From Pseudomonadota bacterium (GTDB lineage Bacteria > Myxococcota_A > UBA796 > GCA-2862545), in NCBI GenBank assembly GCA_005776945.1, contig SXOB01000092.1:62001-126000 (forward strand): a DNA stretch of 64,000 nucleotides, in the 5' to 3' direction. Positions 34,475 to 42,611 of this stretch are shown here, in pieces. Made by a program: the position numbers and the translations under genes. Within the stretch, counting starts at the first letter, position 1; the number at the start of each line of letters is the position of its first letter. The notes beneath the pieces are model-generated. The model saw only the letters and a list, made by a program, of their open reading frames with translations, searched no databases and was not told the DNA's origin.

Positions 34475-35845
34475 ATGGACGCGGACGTCATCGTCGTCGG
34501 AGCTGGGCCCGGTGGCTACCCCACAGCGATTCGGGCGGCGCAATTGGGCCAACGCGTCATCTGCATCGAGCGCGACCGCGTCGGTGGCGTTTGCCTGAAC
34601 TGGGGCTGCATTCCAAGCAAGGCGCTGCTGAAGACCGCCGAACTCGTGCACAAAATGCGCAAGGCGTCGGATTGGGGCCTGACGGTCGGCGAAGTCGGCA
34701 TCGACTACCCGGCCGTGATCGGGCGGAGCCGGAAGGTCGCCGAGAAGTTCGAGAAGGGCGTCGCCCACCTCTTCAAGAAATACGGCGTCACCCACCTCGC
34801 GGGGCAGGCCGTTGTGGATGCACCGGGCCGCGTCTCCGTCACCCTGGCGGATGGCACCGTCCAGAAGCTCACCTGCAGGACGGTCGTGCTGGCCACGGGA
34901 GCGCGTGCGCGCGTCTTCCCAGGAATCCATGTCGACGGCGAACGCGTCATGACCTACCGTGAGGCCATCGTGTCTACGCGACGCCCCGAAAAGGCCGTCG
35001 TGCTCGGCGCGGGCGCGATCGGGATGGAATTCGCCTGGTTCTGGCACGCGATGGGCGCGGCGGTCACGGTCGTCGAAGGGCGGGACGAGATCCTCCCACT
35101 CGAGGACCGCGAAGCCGGGGCCGCCGTGCGCAAGGCCATGGAAAAGACGGGCATTGCTTTCAAGACCGGCGCGATGGTCAAGACCGTCGAGAAGCAGGGC
35201 GACGGCGCCGTTGTCGTGTTCGACGACGGAGCCCAGCTGCAGGCCGACACGGTGCTCGTGGCCCTCGGCATCACGCCCAACCTCGAAGCGGCGGCCCACC
35301 TCGGTTTCGCGCTGGAGCGCGGCTTCGTCGTCGTCGACCCCGTCGGCCGCACGAATCTGCCTGGCATCTGGGCCGTCGGGGACATCACCACCCGTGGCGG
35401 CCTGGCCCACACGGCCACGGCCCAAGGCCATGCCGCGGCGGAAGCCATCGCCGGCAAACATCCGCATCCCATCCATTTCGACGCGATTCCGGCAGCGACT
35501 TACTGCCAGCCCCAGGTCGCAAGCGTTGGCCTGCGCGAGGACACGGCGAAGGCCAAAGGCCTCTCCTACAGGGTCGGTAAATTCCCATTTTCGGCGAACG
35601 GCAAAGCGTGGGGCGCGATGGCGGCCGACGGCTTCGTCAAAGTGCTCGTCGGCGACCGGGGAGAAATCCTCGGCGCGACGATCGTCGGCGCAGAGGCCAC
35701 GGAGTTGCTGCCAGAGTTGGTGCTCGCAATGACGGCCGAACTCACGACCGACGAGCTGTTGTCGGCCGTCCACGCGCATCCGACGAACGCGGAAGCGGTA
35801 TTCGAGGCGATTGCCTCGGCGCTGGGTGTGAGCGTTCATCTGTAG
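34475..35845 (+). CDS. lpd: Dihydrolipoyl dehydrogenase (E3)
   Basis: ATG 34475, directly after the pdhC stop, gives 456 residues. FAD motif 'VGAGPGGYPTAIRAAQLG', redox disulfide GGVCLNWGCIPSK, NAD-binding 'VLGAGAIGMEFAWFW', second FAD contact 'WAVGDITT', and C-terminal His-Glu base in 'HAHPTNAEAVFEA'. All active-site residues intact. Reoxidises the lipoyl group of E2 with NAD+. A longer frame from 34400 is inside pdhC and rejected. Last gene of the PDH operon. Confidence 0.95.
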   Translation: MDADVIVVGAGPGGYPTAIRAAQLGQRVICIERDRVGGVCLNWGCIPSKALLKTAELVHKMRKASDWGLTVGEVGIDYPAVIGRSRKVAEKFEKGVAHLFKKYGVTHLAGQAVVDAPGRVSVTLADGTVQKLTCRTVVLATGARARVFPGIHVDGERVMTYREAIVSTRRPEKAVVLGAGAIGMEFAWFWHAMGAAVTVVEGRDEILPLEDREAGAAVRKAMEKTGIAFKTGAMVKTVEKQGDGAVVVFDDGAQLQADTVLVALGITPNLEAAAHLGFALERGFVVVDPVGRTNLPGIWAVGDITTRGGLAHTATAQGHAAAEAIAGKHPHPIHFDAIPAATYCQPQVASVGLREDTAKAKGLSYRVGKFPFSANGKAWGAMAADGFVKVLVGDRGEILGATIVGAEATELLPELVLAMTAELTTDELLSAVHAHPTNAEAVFEAIASALGVSVHL

Positions 35846-35930
35846 GGCACCGAACCCTGCCCCGGGCCCCAGCCCGTCGGCTCCGTAGGTCTCGCCCACG
35901 CTAGGCTAGTCCCGCCATCGGGGTGTCGTC

Positions 35931-36932
35931 ATGGGAACCTTCGGCTTCGGCCTCTTCCAAGACGACTGCGCGATGGACGTCCGCGACCACTCCCTTGCCC
36001 TCTTGCGCCAAGGCGTCGAGGACGACGCCGCAACCGCCCAAATGCTGGGCCACTGGAAGGAGACGCTCGACGACTCCGACGAGGGTCCCGTGTTCTGGCT
36101 CGCTCTGGCGCTGACCCAGCACAACGTCGGACGCCTGAACGCACGGGTACAAGCCAGGGCTCGGGAGGTCCTTGCCACCGGAGCGGGGCTCGAGCGATGG
36201 CGCGAAGCCGGACCCGCGCAACTTCGTAAGCGAACGGCCGCCCTCACCGGCATCGACGAGGCGCTGGAGGCACCGCAGCCACCACGAAAGGCCTTCAAGG
36301 CCCCCTTTCGTGACACCTGCCCGTGGCCGGTGGGAACGCAGGTCGCGTACGAGCGCACGGACGGCGCTTGGGTCGTTCTGCATGTCGTCGGAACCGAGGT
36401 GCACGACCACGGCACCGGCACCGTCGTCCAGTGGCTGGCGGGTACCGCGGCCACACCGCCCGACGCTCCCGTCGCCTGGCCACCCGCCGCCCATCGGCTC
36501 GGGCCGCTGAGCCTCGCGCGCTGGTTGGCGGCGGCCGGCGCTTCCGACGTCCCCGCCCTCGCGTTTCAACAGGTCCTCGCCTCCATCGGCGCGCTCGACC
36601 CGGCCATCGCCAAGCGGTGGGTCCTCGACGGCGGACCCCAAAACGACTGGGCGAAGCACTACCGCGCCATCGAGAAGGCGTTGGACCGTCTGAAGGCCGG
36701 CGAACCCGCCCTCGTGCAGCGCCTGGCCAAACTAGCGGAGGAGCAGGCCCCCGGGATCAGTGGCCCCATCCACGCCTTTGCCCTCCGTCGCGTCGAGCGT
36801 GCCGGGGAGCTGCCGCGCAAGCGCACCCGGGTCCTCGGCCTCCGGCTTACAGCGTCCGTCGAACCGTTGCTCGCCGTCCGCTGGGCCGAACTCGACGACT
36901 TTCTCGCCGACGTTCAGAACAGCGGCAGTTGA
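35931..36932 (+). CDS. DUF4259-like protein
   Basis: 333 residues. The N-terminus MGTFGFGLFQDDCAMDV resembles proteins beginning MGTWGTGxFxDD (DUF4259-like), followed by 'DEGPVFWLALALTQHNVGRL', a stretch typical of the larger members. A second domain (about 120-190) begins 'DTCPWPVGTQVAYERTDGAWVVLHVVG', a small beta domain. The third part is helical and Arg/Ala-rich with no recognised motif. Cytoplasmic. Function of the family is unknown. ATG 35931 has a weak GGGGTG upstream. Overlaps the convergent PurF-like gene by 19 nt. Confidence 0.6.
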   Translation: MGTFGFGLFQDDCAMDVRDHSLALLRQGVEDDAATAQMLGHWKETLDDSDEGPVFWLALALTQHNVGRLNARVQARAREVLATGAGLERWREAGPAQLRKRTAALTGIDEALEAPQPPRKAFKAPFRDTCPWPVGTQVAYERTDGAWVVLHVVGTEVHDHGTGTVVQWLAGTAATPPDAPVAWPPAAHRLGPLSLARWLAAAGASDVPALAFQQVLASIGALDPAIAKRWVLDGGPQNDWAKHYRAIEKALDRLKAGEPALVQRLAKLAEEQAPGISGPIHAFALRRVERAGELPRKRTRVLGLRLTASVEPLLAVRWAELDDFLADVQNSGS

Positions 36933-38152
36933 TCTTCGGCGGTCTCGGCGCGAATCGGCCAGGGGCCACCCAAACAACCGACGCAGGCCGACTCAAGGCC
37001 CATCGTCGCCGCGGCCGTGGCCGCCGGCATCGCAATGACGTTGTCCACGAGAAGGCGTCCCGCCAGCCCATCCTCCGACGCGTCATGAAGGGCGGCCAAC
37101 AACTCCGCAGCCGGCCCCGCCAGCCCGTAGGGACACGACGCGATCTGCGGGGGCAGCGCCACCCGCAGGCCAATGGCGCTCGCGCCGGCGTCGCGCAAGG
37201 CCGATGCGGCCGTCCGGACGGCGCCACCGCTGCCAACGAGCGCTGCAATCAGCGCCACCCGCCGCCCGGAAACGAGTGTTGTCACGGCGCGCACCGAGGT
37301 CTCCTCGCCCACAAGCGCTGGCACGAGCGGTGCCCCCGACGCCGCAGCAAAGCCCTGGGCGACGATCTCCGCGCCCTCCATGGCCACGACGACGTCAAAG
37401 CCAGCCCCGGACGTTCGCGCCATCTCCCGGCCGAGCGCCAAGCGATCTGCAGCGACGGGACGCCCTTCCGGGCCCCCCTCTGGCCCGGCCACGGCGACGC
37501 GTTCCACGAGGCACGGGGACGTCGGGCGTGGCGGAAACGGCCGGATGACCCTCACGACCCGCCCGTCCAGCACCCAGACCTCGCCCGCTGGGACGAGCCG
37601 CGGCGCACGCACGCCGATGGCCCGCAACGCGCGATCGTCCGAGGCCAGGGCGACCCCGTCCCCCCAGTCGCCTACCCACATCGCGCGCAGACCCCAGGGG
37701 TCGGAGAGCACGACAAGCCGGTCTTCGGTGAGGACCGCAGCGACGTAGCCGCCCTCCAGGTCGCTGAAGGCGTCGACGACACGGTTGACGAGCCGTTTCT
37801 GGCCCGACATGGCGAGGCGCTGAAGCGCAAACTCGGCATCGCTGGCGCCGCGCAGGAGCGCGCCACGATCAAGCAATTCGCGACGAATCCGGCCCCCGCC
37901 GAGGAAGCGGCCGACGACCGTAGCCGCCGCCACCCCTGTGGCCAGCCACCCCATTGGCAAAGGCTCGTCGCCGCGAGCCACCACAGCGAGGCGCGAGGGC
38001 GACGAGACATCGGCCGTGCGAAGGGACACCCCGTCGGCCATTCGGGCGGCCAACTGAGCGCCCCCGAGCGCATCGCGCCCCGCCAAAGCCGCTGACGACG
38101 CGTGGCTGGCCGCCACGGCGAGGAAGCCGCCGCGTGCCGCCACAGAGTCCAT
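36914..38152 (-). CDS. PurF-like protein with degenerate active sites
   Basis: 412 residues; ATG overlaps the purC stop (TGATG). The layout follows amidophosphoribosyltransferase: 'GRFLGGGRIRRELLDRGALLRGASDAEFALQRL' region, 'VLSDPWGLRAMWVG' (family: DPxGxRPLxLG), 'ASDDRALRAIG', 'VPAGEVWVLDG', 'GREMARTS', and a C-terminal 'CVGCLGGPWP' matching the PurF CxxC-GxYP segment. But no nucleophilic Cys follows the initiator Met (MDSVAARGGFLAV), and the PRPP loop VDDSIVRGTT is replaced by IAALVGSGGA. Both catalytic sites therefore appear dead. The CxxC pair that helps bind an Fe-S cluster in some PurF proteins survives. Likely a pseudoenzyme or a regulator of purine synthesis. Confidence 0.72.
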   Translation of the reverse strand: MDSVAARGGFLAVAASHASSAALAGRDALGGAQLAARMADGVSLRTADVSSPSRLAVVARGDEPLPMGWLATGVAAATVVGRFLGGGRIRRELLDRGALLRGASDAEFALQRLAMSGQKRLVNRVVDAFSDLEGGYVAAVLTEDRLVVLSDPWGLRAMWVGDWGDGVALASDDRALRAIGVRAPRLVPAGEVWVLDGRVVRVIRPFPPRPTSPCLVERVAVAGPEGGPEGRPVAADRLALGREMARTSGAGFDVVVAMEGAEIVAQGFAAASGAPLVPALVGEETSVRAVTTLVSGRRVALIAALVGSGGAVRTAASALRDAGASAIGLRVALPPQIASCPYGLAGPAAELLAALHDASEDGLAGRLLVDNVIAMPAATAAATMGLESACVGCLGGPWPIRAETAEDQLPLF

Positions 38153-38865
38153 CAGCGGGCGCCGAACACGCGCTCGTGCAACGCCCGGTACGTCTCACCG
38201 AGATCCGCGAGATCGCGCCGAAACACGTCCTTGTCGAACTTCCGGCCGGTCCCCCGTTCCCACAGACGGCAGCCGTCCGGGGTGAGTTCGTCGGCGAGCA
38301 CGAGCCGGCCACCGACGCGGCCGAATTCGTACTTGATGTCGATCAGGTCGATGTCGAACTCGCCCCAGAACGTGTCGAGGCCCGTGGTCAGCGCGATCGC
38401 CGCCTCGCGCATCCATGCAAGTTCCCAAGGGCGCGCCCAACCGAGCAGGATCGCGGCATCGTCGTTGACCAACGGATCATCGAGCGGGTCGCTCTTGTAG
38501 AAGAACTCGATGAGAGGCCGCGGCAGGCGGGTGCCCTCGCGAACGCCGTAGCGCTTGGCAAAGCTCCCCGCGACGACGTTGCGGACGACAACTTCGACCG
38601 GAATGATCTCCACTTTGTGGCAGAGCTGGTCTTGGGGTCCAAGCACCTCGATGAGGTGCGTGTCGACACCGACGGGTCCGGCCACCGCGTGGAACAGGTG
38701 CGTGGAGATCGTGCAGTTCAGCGCACCTTTGCCTTGGACGCTGGCCTTCTTGACGCCGTTGAATGCGGTCGCGTCATCTTTGAAATGCAAGACGACGCGC
38801 GAAGGGTCGCTCGTCGCATACACTTGCTTCGCTTTCCCTTCGTAGAGCAATGCGCCCTGGTCCAC
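38152..38865 (-). CDS. purC: SAICAR synthase
   Basis: GTG 38865 follows GGAGG by 5 nt and gives 237 residues, the same length as E. coli PurC; longer frames to 39018 lack support. N-terminus MDQGALLYEGKAKQVYATSD carries the ATP-binding 'YEGKAK', then 'KDDATAFNG', 'VEVVVRNVVAGSFAKRYG', 'LIDIKYEFGR' and 'LADELTPD', the SAICAR synthetase signatures. Joins aspartate to CAIR in step 8 of de novo IMP synthesis. Cotranscribed with the PurF-like gene; divergent from the CoaC-like gene with an 86-nt intergenic region. Confidence 0.95.
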   Translation of the reverse strand: MDQGALLYEGKAKQVYATSDPSRVVLHFKDDATAFNGVKKASVQGKGALNCTISTHLFHAVAGPVGVDTHLIEVLGPQDQLCHKVEIIPVEVVVRNVVAGSFAKRYGVREGTRLPRPLIEFFYKSDPLDDPLVNDDAAILLGWARPWELAWMREAAIALTTGLDTFWGEFDIDLIDIKYEFGRVGGRLVLADELTPDGCRLWERGTGRKFDKDVFRRDLADLGETYRALHERVFGAR

Positions 38866-38951
38866 GCCGGCCTCCACTGCGAGCCGGCCGGCTAACGCCT
38901 GGCGCGCCTCGCGGGGCCTACAAAGCCCGGCTAACGGGGGACGAGGGCACG

Positions 38952-39482
38952 ATGGCCGGACGCCTGCTGTTGGGAGTGACCGGCGGCATCGCCGCGTACA
39001 AAGCGGCGGAGATCGCATCGGGGGCCCGAAAGTCGGGGTGGGAGGTCCGGGTCACGATGACGCCCGACGCCACGCGCTTCATTGGCGCCGTCACTTTCGA
39101 GGCGCTGACGGGTCACCGCGTGCTCCTCGATACCTTCACCCACGACGGCGCCATCGATCACATCGCCTGGGCGCGGTGGCCGACCGTGGCCCTTGTCGCA
39201 CCATGCACGGCCCACACCTTGGCCCGCCTCGCCTTGGGCCTCGCCGACGACGCGCTCGCATCGACCTGGCTCGCGCTGAACCCCAACGTCCGCCGGGTGA
39301 TCGCGCCCGCGATGAACCCGTCGATGTGGGCCCACCCCGCCGTCCAGGCACACGCTGCGACCCTCAAGTCGTGGGGGATGGTCTTCGTCGAACCCGTAGA
39401 CAAGGTGGTCGCGTGCGGCGAATCCGGCGTCGGGGGCCTCGCCGACGTGGAGCACATTCTCGACGTCGCCCTGGCGCACTGA
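38952..39482 (+). CDS. CoaC-like flavoprotein decarboxylase
   Basis: ATG 38952 with GAGG upstream gives 176 residues. It is the flavoprotein (PPC decarboxylase) domain: 'GVTGGIAAYKAAE', 'IDHIAWARW' (catalytic His), 'VAPCTAHTLARLALGLADD', 'APAMNPSMW' (the PxMNxxMW motif) and 'ACGESGVGG' carrying the active-site Cys. Typical TAN is TAH here. There is no C-terminal CoaB domain, so it would have to pair with a separate ligase, or be another HFCD flavoprotein such as UbiX, although the PAMNxxMW and CGExGxG motifs favour CoaC. FMN-binding, cytoplasmic. Confidence 0.82.
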   Translation: MAGRLLLGVTGGIAAYKAAEIASGARKSGWEVRVTMTPDATRFIGAVTFEALTGHRVLLDTFTHDGAIDHIAWARWPTVALVAPCTAHTLARLALGLADDALASTWLALNPNVRRVIAPAMNPSMWAHPAVQAHAATLKSWGMVFVEPVDKVVACGESGVGGLADVEHILDVALAH

Positions 39483-39507
39483 CGGAAAGCCGCTGTCCAC
39501 CAGCTCT

Positions 39508-40512
39508 CTAGGCGCCGACGAGTTCGAACACAAAGCCCTCAAGGACGCGATCGGGGCCCGCTTTGTGGCCGTTGAGGCGGAAGTTGACCCGGGCGATGGC
39601 GTGCAACAGGTCGGCGTCGTGAAGACGACCCGCTTGCACCTCGCGCGCCACTCGCGCGATCGCATCGGGGCGCAGCCTCGTCCGGCCCGCGGCAGCCGAC
39701 TCGCCAAGGCCCGTCCGCACACACCACGCCGCCAGCGCGATCTCGCGCAGTTGCCAGGCGATCATGCCCGCAAGACGGTGGCCAGCCTCGCCACCCTTGG
39801 TGAGGCGGGCGAGCGCGACGGCAGCCCGACGCGCGTCGCGGGCGGCGATGGCCCCCGTCAAGTCCCAAACCGCGGCTTCGGCGAGGAGGGCGACCGCCTC
39901 CTCGATCGCGTCCGCGTCGATCACGCCAGCGTCCCCCACGTAGAGCGCCAGCTTTTCGACCTCCATGCTCAGGCGCCCCAAATCGGTGCCCGTCACCTCC
40001 ACAAGCGCCTTGGCCTCGGCTGGCGCCATCCGCACGCCGCGCGCGGCCGCCTCGTCAAGGACAAAGGCGGCGGGCGGCACGGCTCCGGGTCCCAACGCGA
40101 GGATCGGCCCCACGGCGCCGACGGCCGCCTTGATGCGCGCATCGAGAGAACCACCGCGCTCGGACTTGGGCCACCCCGCCCCCGCCACGACGAGGGTCGC
40201 GTCGGGGTTGGGCGCCTTGGCGTAGGCCACAAGGGCATCGATGAAGTCCGGCTTGGCCTCCTCGACTTCGAGCAACACGACGAGGCGTCGAGGCGCCAGC
40301 ATCGGCTGAGTCCGGGCTGCGGCTACTGCGCGCGCCGCATCCGTCTGAGACGCGCGGAAGGTCGTGTGATTGAACGCGGCCAATCCGATCTGAGGCAGGG
40401 CCGCCCCAACGATCATGGCGATCGCGCGATCGCGCAGGATGCCTGCATCGCCGATCAGCGCGTAGAGCGGTCGAAGCGGCTCGAGTTGGCGCGACAGCGT
40501 CCGCAACGGCAT
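39508..40512 (-). CDS. holA: DNA polymerase III delta subunit
   Basis: ATG 40512 gives 334 residues, near the usual ~340. N-terminal AAA+-like domain 1 with 'YALIGDAGILRDRAI' (where HolA has 'YLLxGxExLLxxE'), 'RRLVVLLEVEE', and later the delta collar signatures 'TGTDLGRLSMEVEKLALY' and 'ALARLTKGGEAGHRLAGMIAWQLREI'. No functional Walker A, as expected for delta, which opens the sliding clamp rather than hydrolysing ATP. Longer in-frame start (40620) is upstream of a plausible ribosome-binding site and unsupported. Confidence 0.88.
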   Translation of the reverse strand: MPLRTLSRQLEPLRPLYALIGDAGILRDRAIAMIVGAALPQIGLAAFNHTTFRASQTDAARAVAAARTQPMLAPRRLVVLLEVEEAKPDFIDALVAYAKAPNPDATLVVAGAGWPKSERGGSLDARIKAAVGAVGPILALGPGAVPPAAFVLDEAAARGVRMAPAEAKALVEVTGTDLGRLSMEVEKLALYVGDAGVIDADAIEEAVALLAEAAVWDLTGAIAARDARRAAVALARLTKGGEAGHRLAGMIAWQLREIALAAWCVRTGLGESAAAGRTRLRPDAIARVAREVQAGRLHDADLLHAIARVNFRLNGHKAGPDRVLEGFVFELVGA

Positions 40513-40539
40513 GGCCGCCTTTAGCCGTCGCACCGGAAG

Positions 40540-40569
40540 TTGACAGCGCCCCGCGCGTCGGAGACATAG
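40540..40569 (+). promoter_or_regulatory. Candidate promoter of secreted-protein gene
   Basis: TTGACA (40540-40545) is followed by an 18-nt spacer and ACATAG (40564-40569); the ATG is at 40581. A start of transcription 6-8 nt after the -10 would leave a leader of only a few nucleotides, matching the absence of a Shine-Dalgarno. The -10 match is weak. Confidence 0.35.
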
Positions 40570-40580
40570 GCGCGAACCGG

Positions 40581-41318
40581 ATGTTGCTCCTCGCCCTCCA
40601 CGCTGCCGCCCTCGCCGCACCGCCGGTAGAGGTACGGCCCTACCCCTTCGAGAAGGCCGCCCCGGTCAACGTACCGGAACGTAGCTTCGAAGTGGATGTC
40701 GGCCTGCGCTACCACGCGATGTCCGTACCCGACGCCGTGCTGGATCGGTGGTACTTCGACAGCGATGAGCCGAACTGGGCCTGGATCGACCCGCGGCCGG
40801 CCGCAACCATGCGCGCCATCGGCCTGCAGGCCGAGATCGACGCCGGCCCGCTCCAAGGCACCTTTTGGTCCGAATTCATCGATTCGACCGTGGTCGGCGG
40901 CTACTGGGACGACCGCGAGGATGTCCCCAACCATCTCGACGGCAAGTTCCTCGTTCCGACCGACGGGTTCGGCGCGATCGCCGCTGGCGGCACGCTCAGT
41001 TGGGACGGCGTCTTTCTGCCGAGCGAACAGACCCGCGGAGCCGTCGAACTCGCGTTCCGGATCGGTGGCGGCGTCGGCTTGGGTGTGGTGACAGGCCACC
41101 TCCAACAGTGGAATGCCGACGATTTCGGCAACCCGTCCTACAAGCGCCAGCTCGATGGCTTGCCGGCCGATGGCAGCGCCGGTTTCCCGCCGATCGTCCC
41201 CATCGTCGACGCGCTCGCTGGCCTGCGAGTGGGTTTGGGCGAGCGGCTCGACGTGGTCGCTCAGGGCGGAATCCACGGTGCCCTCGCTTGGGGCCTGACA
41301 GCGGATCTGTCTCTCTGA
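40581..41318 (+). CDS. Secreted/outer-membrane hypothetical protein
   Basis: 245 residues with a cleavable signal MLLLALHAAALAAP lacking a basic n-region. The mature part has alternating hydrophobic strands ending in an aromatic-poor but Leu-terminated strand ('LTADLSL'), which suits an eight- to ten-stranded outer-membrane barrel. Trp/Tyr-rich loops ('WYFDSDEPNWAWID'). No family named. No Shine-Dalgarno; a perfect TTGACA (40540-40545) lies about 35 nt upstream with ACATAG 18 nt further, so the message may be leaderless. Confidence 0.62.
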   Translation: MLLLALHAAALAAPPVEVRPYPFEKAAPVNVPERSFEVDVGLRYHAMSVPDAVLDRWYFDSDEPNWAWIDPRPAATMRAIGLQAEIDAGPLQGTFWSEFIDSTVVGGYWDDREDVPNHLDGKFLVPTDGFGAIAAGGTLSWDGVFLPSEQTRGAVELAFRIGGGVGLGVVTGHLQQWNADDFGNPSYKRQLDGLPADGSAGFPPIVPIVDALAGLRVGLGERLDVVAQGGIHGALAWGLTADLSL

Positions 41319-41326
41319 CGGCGGGC

Positions 41327-41355
41327 TTGACGCTCTGGGGTGCCGCCATTAGCCG
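41327..41355 (+). promoter_or_regulatory. Candidate rpsU promoter
   Basis: TTGACG (41327-41332), 17-nt spacer, TAGCCG (41350-41355). Transcription would start near 41362, leaving a ~20-nt leader that contains CGGAG at good spacing from the GTG at 41383. Same -35/spacer/TAG pattern as the promoter before the histidine kinase. Confidence 0.45.
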
Positions 41356-41382
41356 CTGCGCCCCGCTTAGGCCGGAGTTTCC

Positions 41383-41607
41383 GTGATCTTGGTGACCGTC
41401 CGCGAGAACGAGCCCTTCGAAAAGGCACTGCGCCGCTTCCGCCGCAAGGTCGAGCGCGAAGGCATCCGCAAGGACATCAAGAAGAACAGCTTCTACCTCA
41501 AGCCGGGTGAGCGCCGCCGCCTCAAGCAGCGCTTGGCCGAGAAGCGCCGCCGTAAGGCGAGCCGCCGTGCCGCGCGCCGCGCGGGCGGACGCCCGAACAA
41601 GGGCTAG
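41383..41607 (+). CDS. rpsU: 30S ribosomal protein S21
   Basis: 74 residues from GTG 41383. Very basic and helical; 'VRENEPFEKALRRFRRKVEREGI' is the S21 signature and 'KKNSFYLKPGERRR' plus a poly-Arg/Lys tail follow. S21 binds near the anti-Shine-Dalgarno of 16S rRNA and helps initiation. GTG 41392 is an alternative start that removes three residues. Its stop shares a CTAG palindrome with the stop of the convergent lipoprotein gene. Confidence 0.94.
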   Translation: MILVTVRENEPFEKALRRFRRKVEREGIRKDIKKNSFYLKPGERRRLKQRLAEKRRRKASRRAARRAGGRPNKG

Positions 41608-42071
41608 TAGGCGCTGAGCGCCTCGACGGCCGGTGCATCGACGGCCGAAGCCTCCTGACCGACCGATTCGCGCCAGGCGATCCACGCGTCGCGAGCCATG
41701 AGCACACACGGGGTCGCCACGGCAGGCACAGTGGCGAGCGCCTCGGTCCAGCCCGCGCCGTCGCGCTGGGCACGAAAGTCTGGCTCCCGCTCCAGGCATC
41801 CGACGGCCACCGCACGCGCTTCGGCAAGCGCCCGCACGCGTTGGGTGCCCTCGGACGCGGACGCGACTCCGAGGTGGTAGCGTGCGCGCCGCCATGTCAC
41901 CTCGGGCACGTCGCCTCCCATCCGTTCGGCCCTGACCAAAGCTGTGTCCACGGGTTCCAGTCCGCGCACGGGGACCGCGGCCCAGGCCCGATCCACGGCC
42001 GCCAGGGCGCGCTCCAGCCGGCCGTCGGCCCGCCGGGAGGCGCAAGCCAAGACGATCGTGAGCAGGACCAC
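41604..42071 (-). CDS. Hypothetical lipoprotein
   Basis: GTG 42071 follows GGGGAGG at 4-5 nt and yields MVLLTIVLACASRR, a short lipoprotein signal (155 residues). The body is Ala/Arg-rich helix ('RALAAVDRAWAAVP', 'LAEARAVAVGCLEREPDF') with a TPR-like rhythm. Function unknown. The frame extends to 42143 without support. Stop codon lies within the CTAG shared with rpsU. Confidence 0.62.
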   Translation of the reverse strand: MVLLTIVLACASRRADGRLERALAAVDRAWAAVPVRGLEPVDTALVRAERMGGDVPEVTWRRARYHLGVASASEGTQRVRALAEARAVAVGCLEREPDFRAQRDGAGWTEALATVPAVATPCVLMARDAWIAWRESVGQEASAVDAPAVEALSAY

Positions 42072-42103
42072 GTCGCCTCCCCACCTGGCGTTATCCCGAG
42101 CCC

Positions 42104-42592
42104 ATGTGGTGGTGGCTCGCCTGCGCCCCGGAACCCGTCCCACGGCCCGACCCGCCGCCGGTCGCGGTTCCCGCGGACGGCGTCGCGCGCATCGAGCCCA
42201 AGCAGCTGCGGGATCTCCTGGCCAAGAGTGCGCGTCCGACGGTGATCAACTTCTGGGCCACCTGGTGCGCACCCTGTCTGGAGGAGATGCCCGCGCTCGA
42301 CCTCGTCCGCCGACGCCACTCCGACGTGGACTTCCTGTTCGTGTCCTTGGACGACGAATCCGCCGCATCGCGCATCGTCCCCCTGCTTCAGCGCCACGAT
42401 CTCGCGGACCTGCCTGTCCTCCTGGCCGTGGGACCGGATCCCACAAGCGTCGCCCGCGCGGTCGTCCCGAATTGGCCCGACGCCGTCCCCGTCACGGTTC
42501 TGACCGCCCCCGGGGGCCAAGTGCTGAAGACCTGGGTGGGGGCCGTCGACCCCGACAACGTCGTCTCAGCCCTGGCCAGCCCCCTGAGATAG
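42104..42592 (+). CDS. TlpA/ResA-like thioredoxin lipoprotein
   Basis: 162 residues. MWWWLACAPEP is an ultra-short Trp lipoprotein signal with Cys at position 7. A Pro-rich linker leads to a thioredoxin fold with 'INFWATWCAPCLEEMP', active site WCAPC, and cis-Pro region 'DAVPVTVL'. TlpA/ResA-like proteins keep extracytoplasmic cysteines reduced, for example for cytochrome c haem attachment. No Shine-Dalgarno; a TTATCC lies 8 nt before the ATG, so the transcript may be leaderless. 19 nt before the next lipoprotein gene. Confidence 0.87.
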   Translation: MWWWLACAPEPVPRPDPPPVAVPADGVARIEPKQLRDLLAKSARPTVINFWATWCAPCLEEMPALDLVRRRHSDVDFLFVSLDDESAASRIVPLLQRHDLADLPVLLAVGPDPTSVARAVVPNWPDAVPVTVLTAPGGQVLKTWVGAVDPDNVVSALASPLR

Positions 42593-42611
42593 CGCCGCGT
42601 CGGGAGGTTCC

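Noticed and set aside
38888-38936. Two copies of CCGGCTAACG in the purC/coaC-like intergenic region
   Set aside because: Ten-base direct repeats 39 nt apart in GC-rich DNA with no matching -35 elements. Could be chance, and no third copy was found by eye.
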